Source: a virus. From it: 64,000 nucleotides of DNA. The notes under the pieces are model-generated. The model was not told the origin of the DNA and ran no database searches. It saw only the letters and a program-made list of their open reading frames with translations. The number at the start of each line of letters is the position of its first letter. Position 1 is the stretch's first letter. Shown here one piece after another: positions 7,569 to 15,289 of this stretch. The translations under genes were made by a program, and so were the position numbers. Location of the stretch: the IMG/VR virus record IMGVR_UViG_3300028840_002618, positions 1 through 64,000 of that record. The stretch is one strand, 5' to 3'.

Positions 7569-8606
7569 GGTCGGATCTCCTTCCATTTCAGAGAGGGACA
7601 GTGCGTGCCCCCCTGCACCTGCCTTTGAGACGAGATCGACGCTGGACGCATCAGTGATCTCCTCTACGATAAAAGCCTTGCGCCCGGCGTGCTCTCCCAT
7701 TCGGCCTAGGCCAGAAGCATAGATCGAACAATGTAGGGAGGAGAGCTCCCCGGCGTCGGCCCGGTTGCGGGTCTTTTCGGCCATGTCTGGATCGTAGATC
7801 AGGAACTGCCCGACAAGGCCGTGTTCAGAGAGGCCCACGACGGATCGGACTTTGCCGACTTTGGTACGTTCGCTCTTTTCCGTTTCCTTGTGGTTGGTAG
7901 CGTACACGTCCACGCCCTCAAAGACCGATCCGTCGCGTTCCAGTAGCTGGGGAGAGTAGTACCGGTTATCCCTGGTGTTACCCATCCCCGGCTTGACGAT
8001 CACAAAATCGACCAGAACAGGGAGTCGGCGCGGGTTCTCTGCCGTGACCGCTAGCTCCTCGAGTTCTGCCTGATCGAGTTCAGAGAGGGAGAGGACGTTG
8101 CCGGTCTCCTCCATATCCCCATCAGAGAGGGAGAGACCTACAACCTGTAGGAACTCCCCAAAGAGAGCCGAGAGAGCCGTTCCCTTGTCGTCTATCTCTG
8201 GATCATTCAGCGTGTTGTGCATCAGCATCCAGAGTTGGGCCATTCTCTCTTGGAGGTCTGCGACCTGTTCCTGGGCCTCGATCTCCTTGTCAAGGTCAGA
8301 GAAGGACGTTGCCGACCAGGAGTAGTGATCAGGGACCATCCACCCTTGGTATTCTTGGAGGTTGGGATCATCGGTCTGCTGATCGTCCACCGGTTGCTCA
8401 ATCTCTTTTTGCAGTAGAGTCATTTCCTGTTCCTCCAAGGTAGAGTTGGCGATACGGATCGCTCTCGCCTCACATGTTTTGGTCGTGCCGCCATCATCTA
8501 GGCACTTGGCTAGGGCCGAGTTGGCGGCAGCGGCCCAGGCTTTTTTCTGCTTGTCGGTCTTGGCCTTTTTGGTATGCTTGGTGGCATCAGACGGTTCCCA
8601 GGGCAT
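7068..8606 (-). CDS. Prohead protease fused to scaffold domain
   Basis: 512 aa; ATG at 8606 preferred over the GTG one codon upstream. Order of parts: a short N-terminal Lys/Ala region (residues 1-55) of the type found in front of phage proteases; a protease domain at about 150-330 with the conserved-looking segments VDFVIVKPGMGNTRDNRYY, VDVYATNHKE and LHCSIYASG; then a very acidic Glu/Ala/Pro stretch (about 345-425); then a helical scaffold domain to the end. The region preceding the capsid gene and the protease-linker-scaffold plan match Mu gpI-like and lambda C/Nu3-like proteins. The catalytic residues cannot be named with confidence. A nested start at 7568 is listed separately. Confidence 0.75.
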   Translation of the reverse strand: MPWEPSDATKHTKKAKTDKQKKAWAAAANSALAKCLDDGGTTKTCEARAIRIANSTLEEQEMTLLQKEIEQPVDDQQTDDPNLQEYQGWMVPDHYSWSATSFSDLDKEIEAQEQVADLQERMAQLWMLMHNTLNDPEIDDKGTALSALFGEFLQVVGLSLSDGDMEETGNVLSLSELDQAELEELAVTAENPRRLPVLVDFVIVKPGMGNTRDNRYYSPQLLERDGSVFEGVDVYATNHKETEKSERTKVGKVRSVVGLSEHGLVGQFLIYDPDMAEKTRNRADAGELSSLHCSIYASGLGRMGEHAGRKAFIVEEITDASSVDLVSKAGAGGHALSLSEMEGDPTMNDKDQKETITEGEQEKVPIEEQETEAPEAEATQDDEAPEAEAPETDADPAPESETEPDSAETTEAAPEFTPDQVQDVLDESDLSPDAKSFLVRSSYASREELDQAIREMTEFVTSLQTGAGRPFALGESEPETPKQVTAAEREKNARDRFKAIMAEVDPTYSQRL

Positions 8607-8652
8607 CACGAAATTCCTTGCGGGGGCATGTCGCTATCGTGCCTCGACATTC

Positions 8653-9216
8653 TTACCCCTCATACTCATGGAGGCCAAAGTAAAAGTCCATCCAACCATC
8701 GACTGCACCGGGAACCTTGCACTGAGCCCAGAGCAAAGAGCCTGCGGGAGCACGACCCGTCTGAACAGGGATGATACCCGTCTCTTTTTGCACCGAGGCC
8801 CCATAGACGAACTCAGTATAGGTGCCCGCCGCTAGAGCCGCGGCCCCGCTTGCACCACGACCCACCCGAACGAAGTAGGTAGAGGCTCGCTCCGTGTCAT
8901 CCACGATGAACTGGTGAGGGTCAAAGTAGGCTTTGCCTACCACGGTCGGTGTATCCGTACCGCCCAGTATCTGGACCCACGTCCCCCAGTCATCATTGCC
9001 TGCGTCAATGCGGAACGGCCCGTTGCCTGAACCGATCTCGTCCGCAGCATGATCCGTCAGATTGGGCACCGCAGCGACCTCAAACCAACGTGCTGCACTG
9101 TGCAGGTGCCTTTCGATCTCATGCACCTTATAGGCCAGGGAGTTGTTTGTCCCGAGAAGGCCCTCAACCGTTTTCCGATCAATAAGTTCTGTACTTGTCT
9201 GCGTGTATCTTGGCAT
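8653..9216 (-). CDS. Virion structural protein, unknown role
   Basis: 187 aa. Contains a beta-rich C-terminal part and a start overlapping the previous stop (TAATG), so translation is coupled to the gene at 9216-10061. Both proteins begin MPRY, suggesting related N-termini. It is located between the portal/MuF region and the protease, where head-fibre or minor head genes occur. No domain recognised. Confidence 0.6.
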   Translation of the reverse strand: MPRYTQTSTELIDRKTVEGLLGTNNSLAYKVHEIERHLHSAARWFEVAAVPNLTDHAADEIGSGNGPFRIDAGNDDWGTWVQILGGTDTPTVVGKAYFDPHQFIVDDTERASTYFVRVGRGASGAAALAAGTYTEFVYGASVQKETGIIPVQTGRAPAGSLLWAQCKVPGAVDGWMDFYFGLHEYEG

Positions 9217-10061
9217 TATTGCACCCTATGTCCTATGCCCAGGATATACATGGAGTCCAATCCGGTTAGGTCATCATGAATGACCATTCTCAACTCATCC
9301 CGGCCTCCTGGTGTGAGCACTCCGCTTGTAGTCCCACGCAAGCGAATGGTTACCCCCCAGGCATATCGGAACTCGGCCCGAACCAGAACGGTATAGCTGC
9401 CTGCTCCACCTTTGTCAGTGTACACTGTCTGAACGCCAGTGAACAGAGTCATGTCCCCGTTCCTACGAGCAGTGCCAAGGTTGTTGATCTCGCCTGTCTC
9501 GCCGTTCAACTGGTACAGCTCGACCCCGTTGGTCAGTGCTGCCAAATCTCCAAACAGGGACTCGTCTGGCTGGCTGGAGCAATTGATAAAAATATGCATC
9601 TCTGTCACATCGAGATCATAGGCAGGCAGAGAAGCCGTGTAACTGACTATGGGAGTCACAGAGCCATTGACCGCAAGGTCAACGTTGATCTCCTCAACCT
9701 GGGTGCCTATGGCATAGTCGGTATTGATCACACGATCCATCGTCAGGGTATTGACCGCTACGGATACTACATAGCCGATATATCCCTCTGTTGCTGTACC
9801 GATGGCGATCCATTCACCGCCAGTCAACCCGTGACCAGCCGACACGACTACCGTGTAGTCGCCGGGGGATGCAGCGCTGGCTAGAGTCATCACATTGCCA
9901 GCGAGATACAGAAACGGTCCAAACACAAGGTTGGTATGCTGATCCTGTTGGTTGATCGCCAGGGCACCAACACCAATCTCAGGATCGATCTTGATCGGGA
10001 GAATGGAACCACCCCACCCGGTCAACCCATAGATTAGGTTAGAACCAGCATATCTGGGCAT
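9216..10061 (-). CDS. Virion structural protein, beta-rich
   Basis: 281 aa; ATG at 10061 was chosen because it lies just after the previous stop (TAG at 10064), whereas the longer frame would overlap that gene fully. Gly/Ala/Thr-rich with many beta strands, including AGHGLTGGEWIAIGTATEG and YTVLVRAEFRYAWG. This is typical of phage head or tail fibre proteins. Probably exposed on the virion. No recognised family. Confidence 0.55.
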   Translation of the reverse strand: MPRYAGSNLIYGLTGWGGSILPIKIDPEIGVGALAINQQDQHTNLVFGPFLYLAGNVMTLASAASPGDYTVVVSAGHGLTGGEWIAIGTATEGYIGYVVSVAVNTLTMDRVINTDYAIGTQVEEINVDLAVNGSVTPIVSYTASLPAYDLDVTEMHIFINCSSQPDESLFGDLAALTNGVELYQLNGETGEINNLGTARRNGDMTLFTGVQTVYTDKGGAGSYTVLVRAEFRYAWGVTIRLRGTTSGVLTPGGRDELRMVIHDDLTGLDSMYILGIGHRVQ

Positions 10062-10063
10062 CG

Positions 10064-10453
10064 CTACACCACCGCGTATGGTACGTTCACAGAGCCAGCC
10101 CCACCGCCTCCACATTGCAGAGTGATCTTGAGGTCAGAATAGACTGTGAATCCTTCGACCAAGACGCCATCGTCGTCAGCTACCGCCCAGACATTCTCTT
10201 GGAACTTGCGGTAGTTGGTTCCGTCGATCTTGTGATAGACACTGATCGTGGTCTGCTGGGTGACGTTGACCATATCCAACCAGATCGATCCGATGTGGAC
10301 GGGAGAGGCGATAGCCTGATCGAGCAAGGTTTGCTCTGTATTGTCGGTTTCATCATAGGAAAAAGTAGCAGAGATCGCGGGGATGTCGCCAAGGACGACG
10401 CCACCGCCAGCGGCTGTAGGAGACTGGTTAACGAGGGAGGTCGTTCGCTTCAT
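10064..10453 (-). CDS. Small virion protein
   Basis: 129 aa, beta-rich, with segments GSIWLDMVNVTQQTTISVYH and TNYRKFQENVWAV that resemble jelly-roll-like fibre modules. Overlaps the upstream gene's stop by 4 bp, and its own end abuts the next ATG. Part of the cluster between 8653 and 10926 that encodes four consecutive beta-rich proteins. Confidence 0.55.
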   Translation of the reverse strand: MKRTTSLVNQSPTAAGGGVVLGDIPAISATFSYDETDNTEQTLLDQAIASPVHIGSIWLDMVNVTQQTTISVYHKIDGTNYRKFQENVWAVADDDGVLVEGFTVYSDLKITLQCGGGGAGSVNVPYAVV

Positions 10454-10926
10454 GCTAGTTCTCCTATCACGCCAAGAGTACCGGGAGTACCAACGGCCCC
10501 TGACTCTCGGGCGACGATGCGGTATCGCTCCACATTGCCAGAAAGGGGGACGTCAACAGCAAAAGTCTCGACTGCCGCGCCTGTGGCTTGGTAGGTGTAG
10601 TACTCTCGCTGTAGGTCGCTTTGGGTGTCTGCACCGGGGACGACCGCACCGGCTGCATAGATGGGTTGGCGGTGCCATGCCTGTTGGCCTGCGGGGACGG
10701 TCGCGGTAGCAGAGAAGGGAGAGATCTCCAGGTAGTAGTCAAACGCACCTCCCACACCACCCCGAGTATAGGTAAAATGTAGGTGCAGGGTCTGGGCGTA
10801 CGCACTGAGTTGGGTTACGGGAGTGGTCCATGCCCCGGCAGCGGGGAGAGCCGCGGCAGCAAGGATCTCTTGCTGGTTACTGTGCCCGGTTGGATAGGGC
10901 CACAATGGATCGTTTGGGCTGCGCAT
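10450..10926 (-). CDS. Small virion protein, first gene after internal promoter
   Basis: 158 aa; ATG at 10926 with GAGGAG five nt upstream, preferred to the GTG two codons earlier. Beta-rich, with YAQTLHLHFTYTRGG and FDYYLEISPFS. It is the first gene downstream of the minus-strand promoter at 11018-11047 and the hairpin at 10948-10992, so its transcription may be attenuated. No family recognised; probably a fibre or head protein. Confidence 0.6.
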   Translation of the reverse strand: MRSPNDPLWPYPTGHSNQQEILAAAALPAAGAWTTPVTQLSAYAQTLHLHFTYTRGGVGGAFDYYLEISPFSATATVPAGQQAWHRQPIYAAGAVVPGADTQSDLQREYYTYQATGAAVETFAVDVPLSGNVERYRIVARESGAVGTPGTLGVIGELA

Positions 10927-10947
10927 AGTCACTCCTCAAGGTAAAAC

Positions 10948-10992
10948 GAAAACGGGCCACCCCTCCCTATGGAGGTAGTGCGGCCCGTTTTC
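10948..10992 (-). terminator. Hairpin terminator/attenuator in leader of structural genes
   Basis: GAAAACGGGCC (10948-10958) pairs with GGCCCGTTTTC (10982-10992), an 11-bp perfect stem. On the minus strand it is followed by a T-rich stretch (GTTTTAC). It stands between the promoter at 11018-11047 and the first ATG at 10926, so it either ends a short RNA or acts as an attenuator for the downstream head genes. Confidence 0.7.
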
Positions 10993-11017
10993 CGCTGGGT
11001 AGTATTCTGCTGAGATC

Positions 11018-11047
11018 ATTGTACCATAGGAGGCATCGGATTGTCAA
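11018..11047 (-). promoter_or_regulatory. Minus-strand promoter TTGACA-18-TACAAT
   Basis: On the minus strand TTGACA (11047-11042) and TACAAT (11023-11018) are separated by 18 bp. The same core recurs at 21.57, 34.52, 51.66 and 51.76 kb. The transcript would begin near 11011 and enter the hairpin at 10992-10948 before the gene at 10926. Confidence 0.75.
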
Positions 11048-11054
11048 GAGAGCA

Positions 11055-11083
11055 TTGACTTGGAGGTCTGGATCTGGTATAAT
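11055..11083 (+). promoter_or_regulatory. Plus-strand promoter TTGACT-17-TATAAT for short RNA
   Basis: TTGACT (11055-11060), 17-bp spacer, TATAAT (11078-11083). It lies immediately beside, and divergent from, the minus promoter at 11018-11047. It points at a non-coding stretch ending in a strong terminator, with only minus-strand genes beyond. Confidence 0.75.
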
Positions 11084-11089
11084 GGGGAC

Positions 11090-11227
11090 AACTTAGAGAG
11101 TTCCACCGCAACACCCATTATGAGACCAAGGGGCTCAGCGCGCCGAGGCATCCATATGGGTGTTTCGTTGTCGAACGGTGTGTAAGAGGAGAGGCCAACC
11201 GCTGGGTGTGACGGTTGGCCTCTTTTT
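11090..11227 (+). ncRNA. Putative small RNA 1
   Basis: About 138 nt from the promoter at 11055-11083 to the T run at 11223-11227. No reading frame with a ribosome site is visible. The 5' end contains CAACTTAGAGAGTT (a small hairpin AACT/AGTT). A perfect 9-bp helix joins AACACCCAT (11110-11118) with ATGGGTGTT (11156-11164), and an 11-bp terminator stem ends it. It is antisense to no annotated gene and stands alone between two minus-strand transcription units. Confidence 0.6.
11191..11227 (+). terminator. Strong intrinsic terminator of small RNA 1
   Basis: GAGGCCAACCG (11191-11201) and CGGTTGGCCTC (11212-11222) form an 11-bp stem with a 10-nt loop, followed by TTTTT (11223-11227). Confidence 0.9.
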
Positions 11228-11254
11228 GTGCGGGGCTGTTTGGTAGGATGCCGC

Positions 11255-11686
11255 CTACCGGAGTGGGACTGAGAGCTTTGGGACGGTCGCCGGGTTGTGA
11301 CGATGGAGTGGTAGGAGGTTGCGGTAGGATGGGTAGGTGCGGCAGGTCTGGCGGTAGAGTTGACGGCGGGTCAGGAGCCGAGAGCCAGACAGGTATTGCT
11401 TACGGGTTGGGTTGGGTGTGAAGGAAATGCCCAGGGCATCATTGTATCGTTCAATGAAGTCCTGGAGACGCTGGATCACCTCCTCTATGGGTCCGTGGAA
11501 TGCGGAGCAGATGTCGGCAAAGTAGGAGACGGCTTGACGTAACTCTATGGCCCAGAGGTCACAGTAGAACTCTATGCGGGTGATTGTCTCTCGGGAGAGG
11601 CCAGGCCAGTGGTCCCAGTGGTCCCAAGAGGTCGTGCCTGTGTCTGGGGGATCTGGATCTGGATCAGTGTAGCTTGTATCGTACAT
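11255..11686 (-). CDS. Unknown protein after MuF-like gene cluster
   Basis: 143 aa; ATG at 11686 preceded by CAGGAGGACTG. N-terminus acidic and Pro-rich (DPDPDPPDTG), middle helical with aromatic residues, C-terminus basic. It is the last gene before the regulatory island at 10.95-11.23 kb and overlaps the preceding stop by one base. Function unknown. Confidence 0.6.
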   Translation of the reverse strand: MYDTSYTDPDPDPPDTGTTSWDHWDHWPGLSRETITRIEFYCDLWAIELRQAVSYFADICSAFHGPIEEVIQRLQDFIERYNDALGISFTPNPTRKQYLSGSRLLTRRQLYRQTCRTYPSYRNLLPLHRHNPATVPKLSVPLR

Positions 11687-11919
11687 CAGTCCTCCTGTTC
11701 AGAGATCGCCATAGCCAGGAATGAGGTCATGGCATCTTTGGGTTCTACCTTGCGGTAGATCGGCTCGTACCACGCAACGGGTTGGCCTCCTTTGACTAGG
11801 ACGGTTATGTTGATCACGGCGGTTCCGGTCGGGAGCTTGGTTGAGCAGAGTAGCCGGAGGCGGCGAACGATCGCGTCCCAAGGGTAGGCCTGGAGGGGGA
11901 GCGGTTTTTTTAGTTGCAT
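11686..11919 (-). CDS. 77-aa unknown head-region protein
   Basis: Start chosen at ATG 11919, which overlaps the MuF-like gene's last codons and has AGGTG upstream; a longer frame from 12186 runs through the MuF gene out of frame and is not credible. The product starts MQLKKPLPLQAYPWD and is beta-rich in the middle (TAVINITVLVKGGQPVAWY). No recognised family. Confidence 0.6.
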   Translation of the reverse strand: MQLKKPLPLQAYPWDAIVRRLRLLCSTKLPTGTAVINITVLVKGGQPVAWYEPIYRKVEPKDAMTSFLAMAISEQED

Positions 11920-12638
11920 AGAGCACCTGCGGGAAAACGCCCCTTTGTGATCGGGAGGTCGGGAGCAGGAGTCAGGCGACACTGGCAGTATCGACCGGTG
12001 CAGCACAGGCGGTAGGATCTCGGGATCGCGTTGTGCTTGAGCCACGTGGATGCACGATAGACGCGACCGGAGAACGTGAGGCAGGTTGAGCAGTGATCGG
12101 TCGGTCCCATCGTCCAGATCATTTTCTGGTCTTGTCGGGCCAGGAGTTCTGCACGCGTGGCGACTTCGCTGTAGCGGTTGGTCCATTGGACCGCACGATT
12201 GTAGGCTTGGTCCAGGGCCAGCTTTTTCTCTCCATCCGCGTACATCACGTTCCGGACGGAGAGAAAAGAGGCAAAAGACGGTACGTGCATATAGTCTGTG
12301 CTGATCGCTTGGGCCAGCATCTGTTGACCTTCGGGAGGGAGGTCAAGGACGGTGGAGCCGCCCCGCTTTGCGCCTTCACTCCAGGCTTGGGTCAGGCCTT
12401 GATCGATGATCGAGTACATCGACTCGATGAAACCGGGCGTGTCAAAGATGTCCGTCACGTAGCCGCGTACCATCGCCCGAATCGCCTTGATGTAGGATCG
12501 CTCTCCTTTGGAGGGGGAACGGTCAGGCGGGTAGAAGGCAACCTCAGCCAGAGGAGCATGGACGATCACGCCCTCGGGAGGCAAGAGATCGTCGTCCGAT
12601 GGTTCAGGATGGGCAATGTACGGATACTTAGTCTCCAT
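11910..12638 (-). CDS. Mu F-like minor head (morphogenesis) protein
   Basis: 242 aa from ATG 12638, which overlaps the portal stop and has GGGAG upstream. The C-terminal part has the Cys/His pattern of Mu gpF-like head proteins: TDHCSTCLTFSGRVY, then CCTGRYCQCRL near the end. In such phages this protein follows the portal and is needed for head assembly, sometimes being injected. N-terminal two thirds helical. Confidence 0.8.
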   Translation of the reverse strand: METKYPYIAHPEPSDDDLLPPEGVIVHAPLAEVAFYPPDRSPSKGERSYIKAIRAMVRGYVTDIFDTPGFIESMYSIIDQGLTQAWSEGAKRGGSTVLDLPPEGQQMLAQAISTDYMHVPSFASFLSVRNVMYADGEKKLALDQAYNRAVQWTNRYSEVATRAELLARQDQKMIWTMGPTDHCSTCLTFSGRVYRASTWLKHNAIPRSYRLCCTGRYCQCRLTPAPDLPITKGRFPAGALCN

Positions 12639-14616
12639 TGTCTGCGACTCCCGCAAGGACGAATTGGGCAAACTGGTCTGGGGAGATGTAGCCCGATTGT
12701 AGGCGGGCGTGGGCTTGTTCATAGACCGAGATCACCATCTCCTCTAGGTCCGGTTCCTCTGGGGCCTCCTCTGTTTCATCCCCGCCCATTTCGTCGTCGT
12801 CGGGAGGGGTCTCCTCGTCGTCCGTGTCTGGAGGAGTGGGATCGTCCTCCTCCTCCGGTTCAGTGTAGAATAGGTCCAGGGAGGCGAGATCTGGGGCGTT
12901 GTTGATCCCGAGGGCTTGGAGAGTCACGCGCCAGAGTTCTGCAGCGAGACCGGCAGCGGCCTTGGGCTCGATGATGCCACCGGAGACCAGGGGCGTGAGC
13001 ATCTGGGAAGCGAAAGAGCCGATGGACGATGCGACGTCCGGAAAGTCCGAGAGGGAGAACGAGTCTATGGAGATCTGGGCGACTCGTTGGGGTTCTGGGA
13101 TCGTGACCGGGGCATACTTGTCTGCCAGGGTCAGGACGGCGTAGGCCAGGGTCTCCATCGTCTCGATCCAGAGATCCTGGTATCGCTCGAAAACCATCGC
13201 CTGGGCCTTGTCCATCTCCAGAGCCGTCGCCCATCGGGACGTGTCCAGGCCGGCAGAGGTCGGGAATAGGCCCGAGCCTAACAGGGCCATCCAGGAAAAC
13301 TGCTCGTTGTCGGCCTTGGCGTCGGACGCGCCGGTACGCATGGGTAGCTCTTTGGTGTTTGATGCTTTGTTCTCGACGTGCCAGGACCCGGCAGCGCCAG
13401 GCGGGTTTCCGTCCAGATAGTTGGACCGGGAGAGGGTAGAGGCTATCGTGTTGATCACAGAGTCTACGGCACGGGAGCCGCCTTCGACCTGGGTACGGCG
13501 CACGAACTGGGCGATGGCGAGAGCCACGCCCAGGCGCGACTCTGCGAACTTTTTGTGTCCTCGGATCCAGGGAGCGGAGGTTGTGGAGAGAGGCCAGCCG
13601 AGTGGGTCGGACTCCTCCTTCTGGTTATGGGCGATGTGGAGGATACAGACGTTTGTGTCGGCCTTGGTCTGGTCGGCGCGCTTGGCGTCGGCAGGGACTT
13701 TCTTGGAGGTCTGGAGGAGGGTCCAGCGCTCCTCGAGATCGGGAGCAAGAGAGGTCTCCCAGGATGGGTAGTAGTAGGTCTCTGAGCCGGTGCCGGTCGT
13801 GTTGTCGCTCCAGGTACGTTTCCAGAACCAGATGTCGGCCTTGTCGTCTGGGTTGAATATGGGGGACATCTCGGACTGTTCGATCACTCGGAGCGTCGTG
13901 CGCCCGGCGTTCTCTCCGGAGGTCGCGGTGAATAGGGCCAGGAACCGGTTGCCTTTGATCAGGAGCCAGTCAGACAAGCGGTGGATCGCCTCTCTGCCCA
14001 GGACGGATCTGTTGCGTCGGGAGAGGTAGAACTCGTCCCACCATTTTTGGGCTTTGGTGGTCGGGAGAGTGGCGGTCACGTTGTCGCCTAATCCCCATCC
14101 GGTCCAGAGCCAGATGGACCACTGGTAGAGTGGGGAATATCGCCAGAGTCGAACGGATTGCTTGACCGCCCGTTCGCGTTCGCTGGTCAGGGAGGAGGAC
14201 GAGCCGTAAGCTGCGAGTTGGTCCCACCCGAGTTGTGTCGTGAGATCGAGTAGCAGGGCCTCGTCTACCCCGCCCTCCTTGAGGGAAGCCAGCGCTTCGG
14301 CGGGAGCAAGGGAGAGACCGGACTGGTCCAGGTGTAGGCCCAGGACGGCGATCGAGTCCTTGAGGGCGCGGATCGTGGTCTCGGACTCTCCCAGGAGACG
14401 GTCACGCTCTTGTGACATAACAAGAAGTTCTTTTGCCATGTCCTCATGTTGTCCCGCAAGCAGCGTTTTCTCTAGGCGATGTTGCTCCCGAATGTCGTCT
14501 ATCAAGTCTGCGTATTTTCCGCAGATCTCGACAGTGGCACGATGATCGTCATGTTGCTTGGGAAAAACGAGATTATGGATCTTTTCTTTCCAAGTCAGGG
14601 GCTGAGTGCTTGGCAT
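12628..14616 (-). CDS. Portal protein
   Basis: 662 aa. AAGGAGATCCCC precedes the ATG. The central region (about 160-540) has the features of Mu gp29-like portals: WSIWLWTGWGLG, WWDEFYLSRRNRSVLG, a helical crown, and long helices. An unusual N-terminal coiled coil (residues about 35-110, heptads around EKTLLAGQHEDMAKELL) is added, and the C-terminus is a very acidic Glu/Asp/Pro tail (about 585-640). It forms the dodecameric channel at one capsid vertex and is located between TerL and MuF-like genes, as expected. The N-terminal coil could dock the neighbouring 179-aa or membrane-segment protein, but this is a guess. Confidence 0.85.
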   Translation of the reverse strand: MPSTQPLTWKEKIHNLVFPKQHDDHRATVEICGKYADLIDDIREQHRLEKTLLAGQHEDMAKELLVMSQERDRLLGESETTIRALKDSIAVLGLHLDQSGLSLAPAEALASLKEGGVDEALLLDLTTQLGWDQLAAYGSSSSLTSERERAVKQSVRLWRYSPLYQWSIWLWTGWGLGDNVTATLPTTKAQKWWDEFYLSRRNRSVLGREAIHRLSDWLLIKGNRFLALFTATSGENAGRTTLRVIEQSEMSPIFNPDDKADIWFWKRTWSDNTTGTGSETYYYPSWETSLAPDLEERWTLLQTSKKVPADAKRADQTKADTNVCILHIAHNQKEESDPLGWPLSTTSAPWIRGHKKFAESRLGVALAIAQFVRRTQVEGGSRAVDSVINTIASTLSRSNYLDGNPPGAAGSWHVENKASNTKELPMRTGASDAKADNEQFSWMALLGSGLFPTSAGLDTSRWATALEMDKAQAMVFERYQDLWIETMETLAYAVLTLADKYAPVTIPEPQRVAQISIDSFSLSDFPDVASSIGSFASQMLTPLVSGGIIEPKAAAGLAAELWRVTLQALGINNAPDLASLDLFYTEPEEEDDPTPPDTDDEETPPDDDEMGGDETEEAPEEPDLEEMVISVYEQAHARLQSGYISPDQFAQFVLAGVADNGD

Positions 14617-14740
14617 TGGGGATCTCCTTCTTGCGGTTGTACACTACAGCGAGTCTCCATACTATGATACCAGATAGGAGGACGCCAGTCAATAGGCCGA
14701 GAGAGTCCCCGGCCCAGAACAGAGGGACGTAGATAGTCAT
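14573..14740 (-). CDS. 55-aa single-pass membrane protein
   Basis: ATG at 14740 overlaps the preceding stop (ATGA), and the end overlaps the portal start by 44 bp. Residues about 11-31 are hydrophobic (DSLGLLTGVLLSGIIVWRL), followed by a basic tail: an N-out/C-in type small membrane protein. It is too short for most tables but has clean coupling on both sides. Lysis-related or host-membrane role is possible; no family recognised. Confidence 0.65.
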   Translation of the reverse strand: MTIYVPLFWAGDSLGLLTGVLLSGIIVWRLAVVYNRKKEIPNAKHSAPDLERKDP

Positions 14741-15276
14741 GGGATCTCACACTCCAGTTTTCGGGCGATGATCTGCAGGACGTCATCTGGGTCGGAACCG
14801 AGATCGCACATCTTGATGAACTCGGAGCGGGTCATGGATGGCTGGTGCAGGCTGGAGACGTGCCGCCCGGGATTGTCCTCCTCCATCGCTAGCCGGTGGG
14901 CATAGTCGACAACGTTGTAATTCTTGCCTTGTATGGAGATCAGGGCGTTGGCGATGGAGAACAAGGAGAGGATCATGCTCGAGAGGACTTCCTTGATCGG
15001 GAGAGGTACGGCATCCCGGTCTCTGATAGAGATACATCCCTCCCAGTAGCTTGTGTCTCCGAGATGGGTCTGGGCGTGCTCTGCGGCGAAAAAGATGTCT
15101 CTTGCCAGGGAGTCGTCCATGTATTGCAGGGTGATCTCTGAGAGTGAGGAGAGATCGACCTGGAGCTTGGCGGTAAGCCAGGAGAGTAGACCCAGCCGGG
15201 TCAAGGTTGGCGGTTGGGTCTTACAGGCGAGGTCGGAGATCTTTTGTTGTTGTAAGAGCTGGCTTTCATAGTCCAT
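14737..15276 (-). CDS. Unknown protein between TerL and portal
   Basis: 179 aa, largely helical; AGGAGGGG precedes the ATG. No domain recognised. Its place between terminase and portal suggests a packaging accessory or a head protein. The C-terminal segment DLGSDPDDVLQIIARKLECE is helical and acidic. Confidence 0.6.
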   Translation of the reverse strand: MDYESQLLQQQKISDLACKTQPPTLTRLGLLSWLTAKLQVDLSSLSEITLQYMDDSLARDIFFAAEHAQTHLGDTSYWEGCISIRDRDAVPLPIKEVLSSMILSLFSIANALISIQGKNYNVVDYAHRLAMEEDNPGRHVSSLHQPSMTRSEFIKMCDLGSDPDDVLQIIARKLECEIP

Positions 15277-15289
15277 TGCGTTACCCCTC

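Noticed and set aside
12093-12905. 270-aa plus-strand open frame over MuF-like and portal genes
   Set aside because: Full overlap with two minus-strand genes that have family motifs and coupled starts; GC-rich antisense frames are common.
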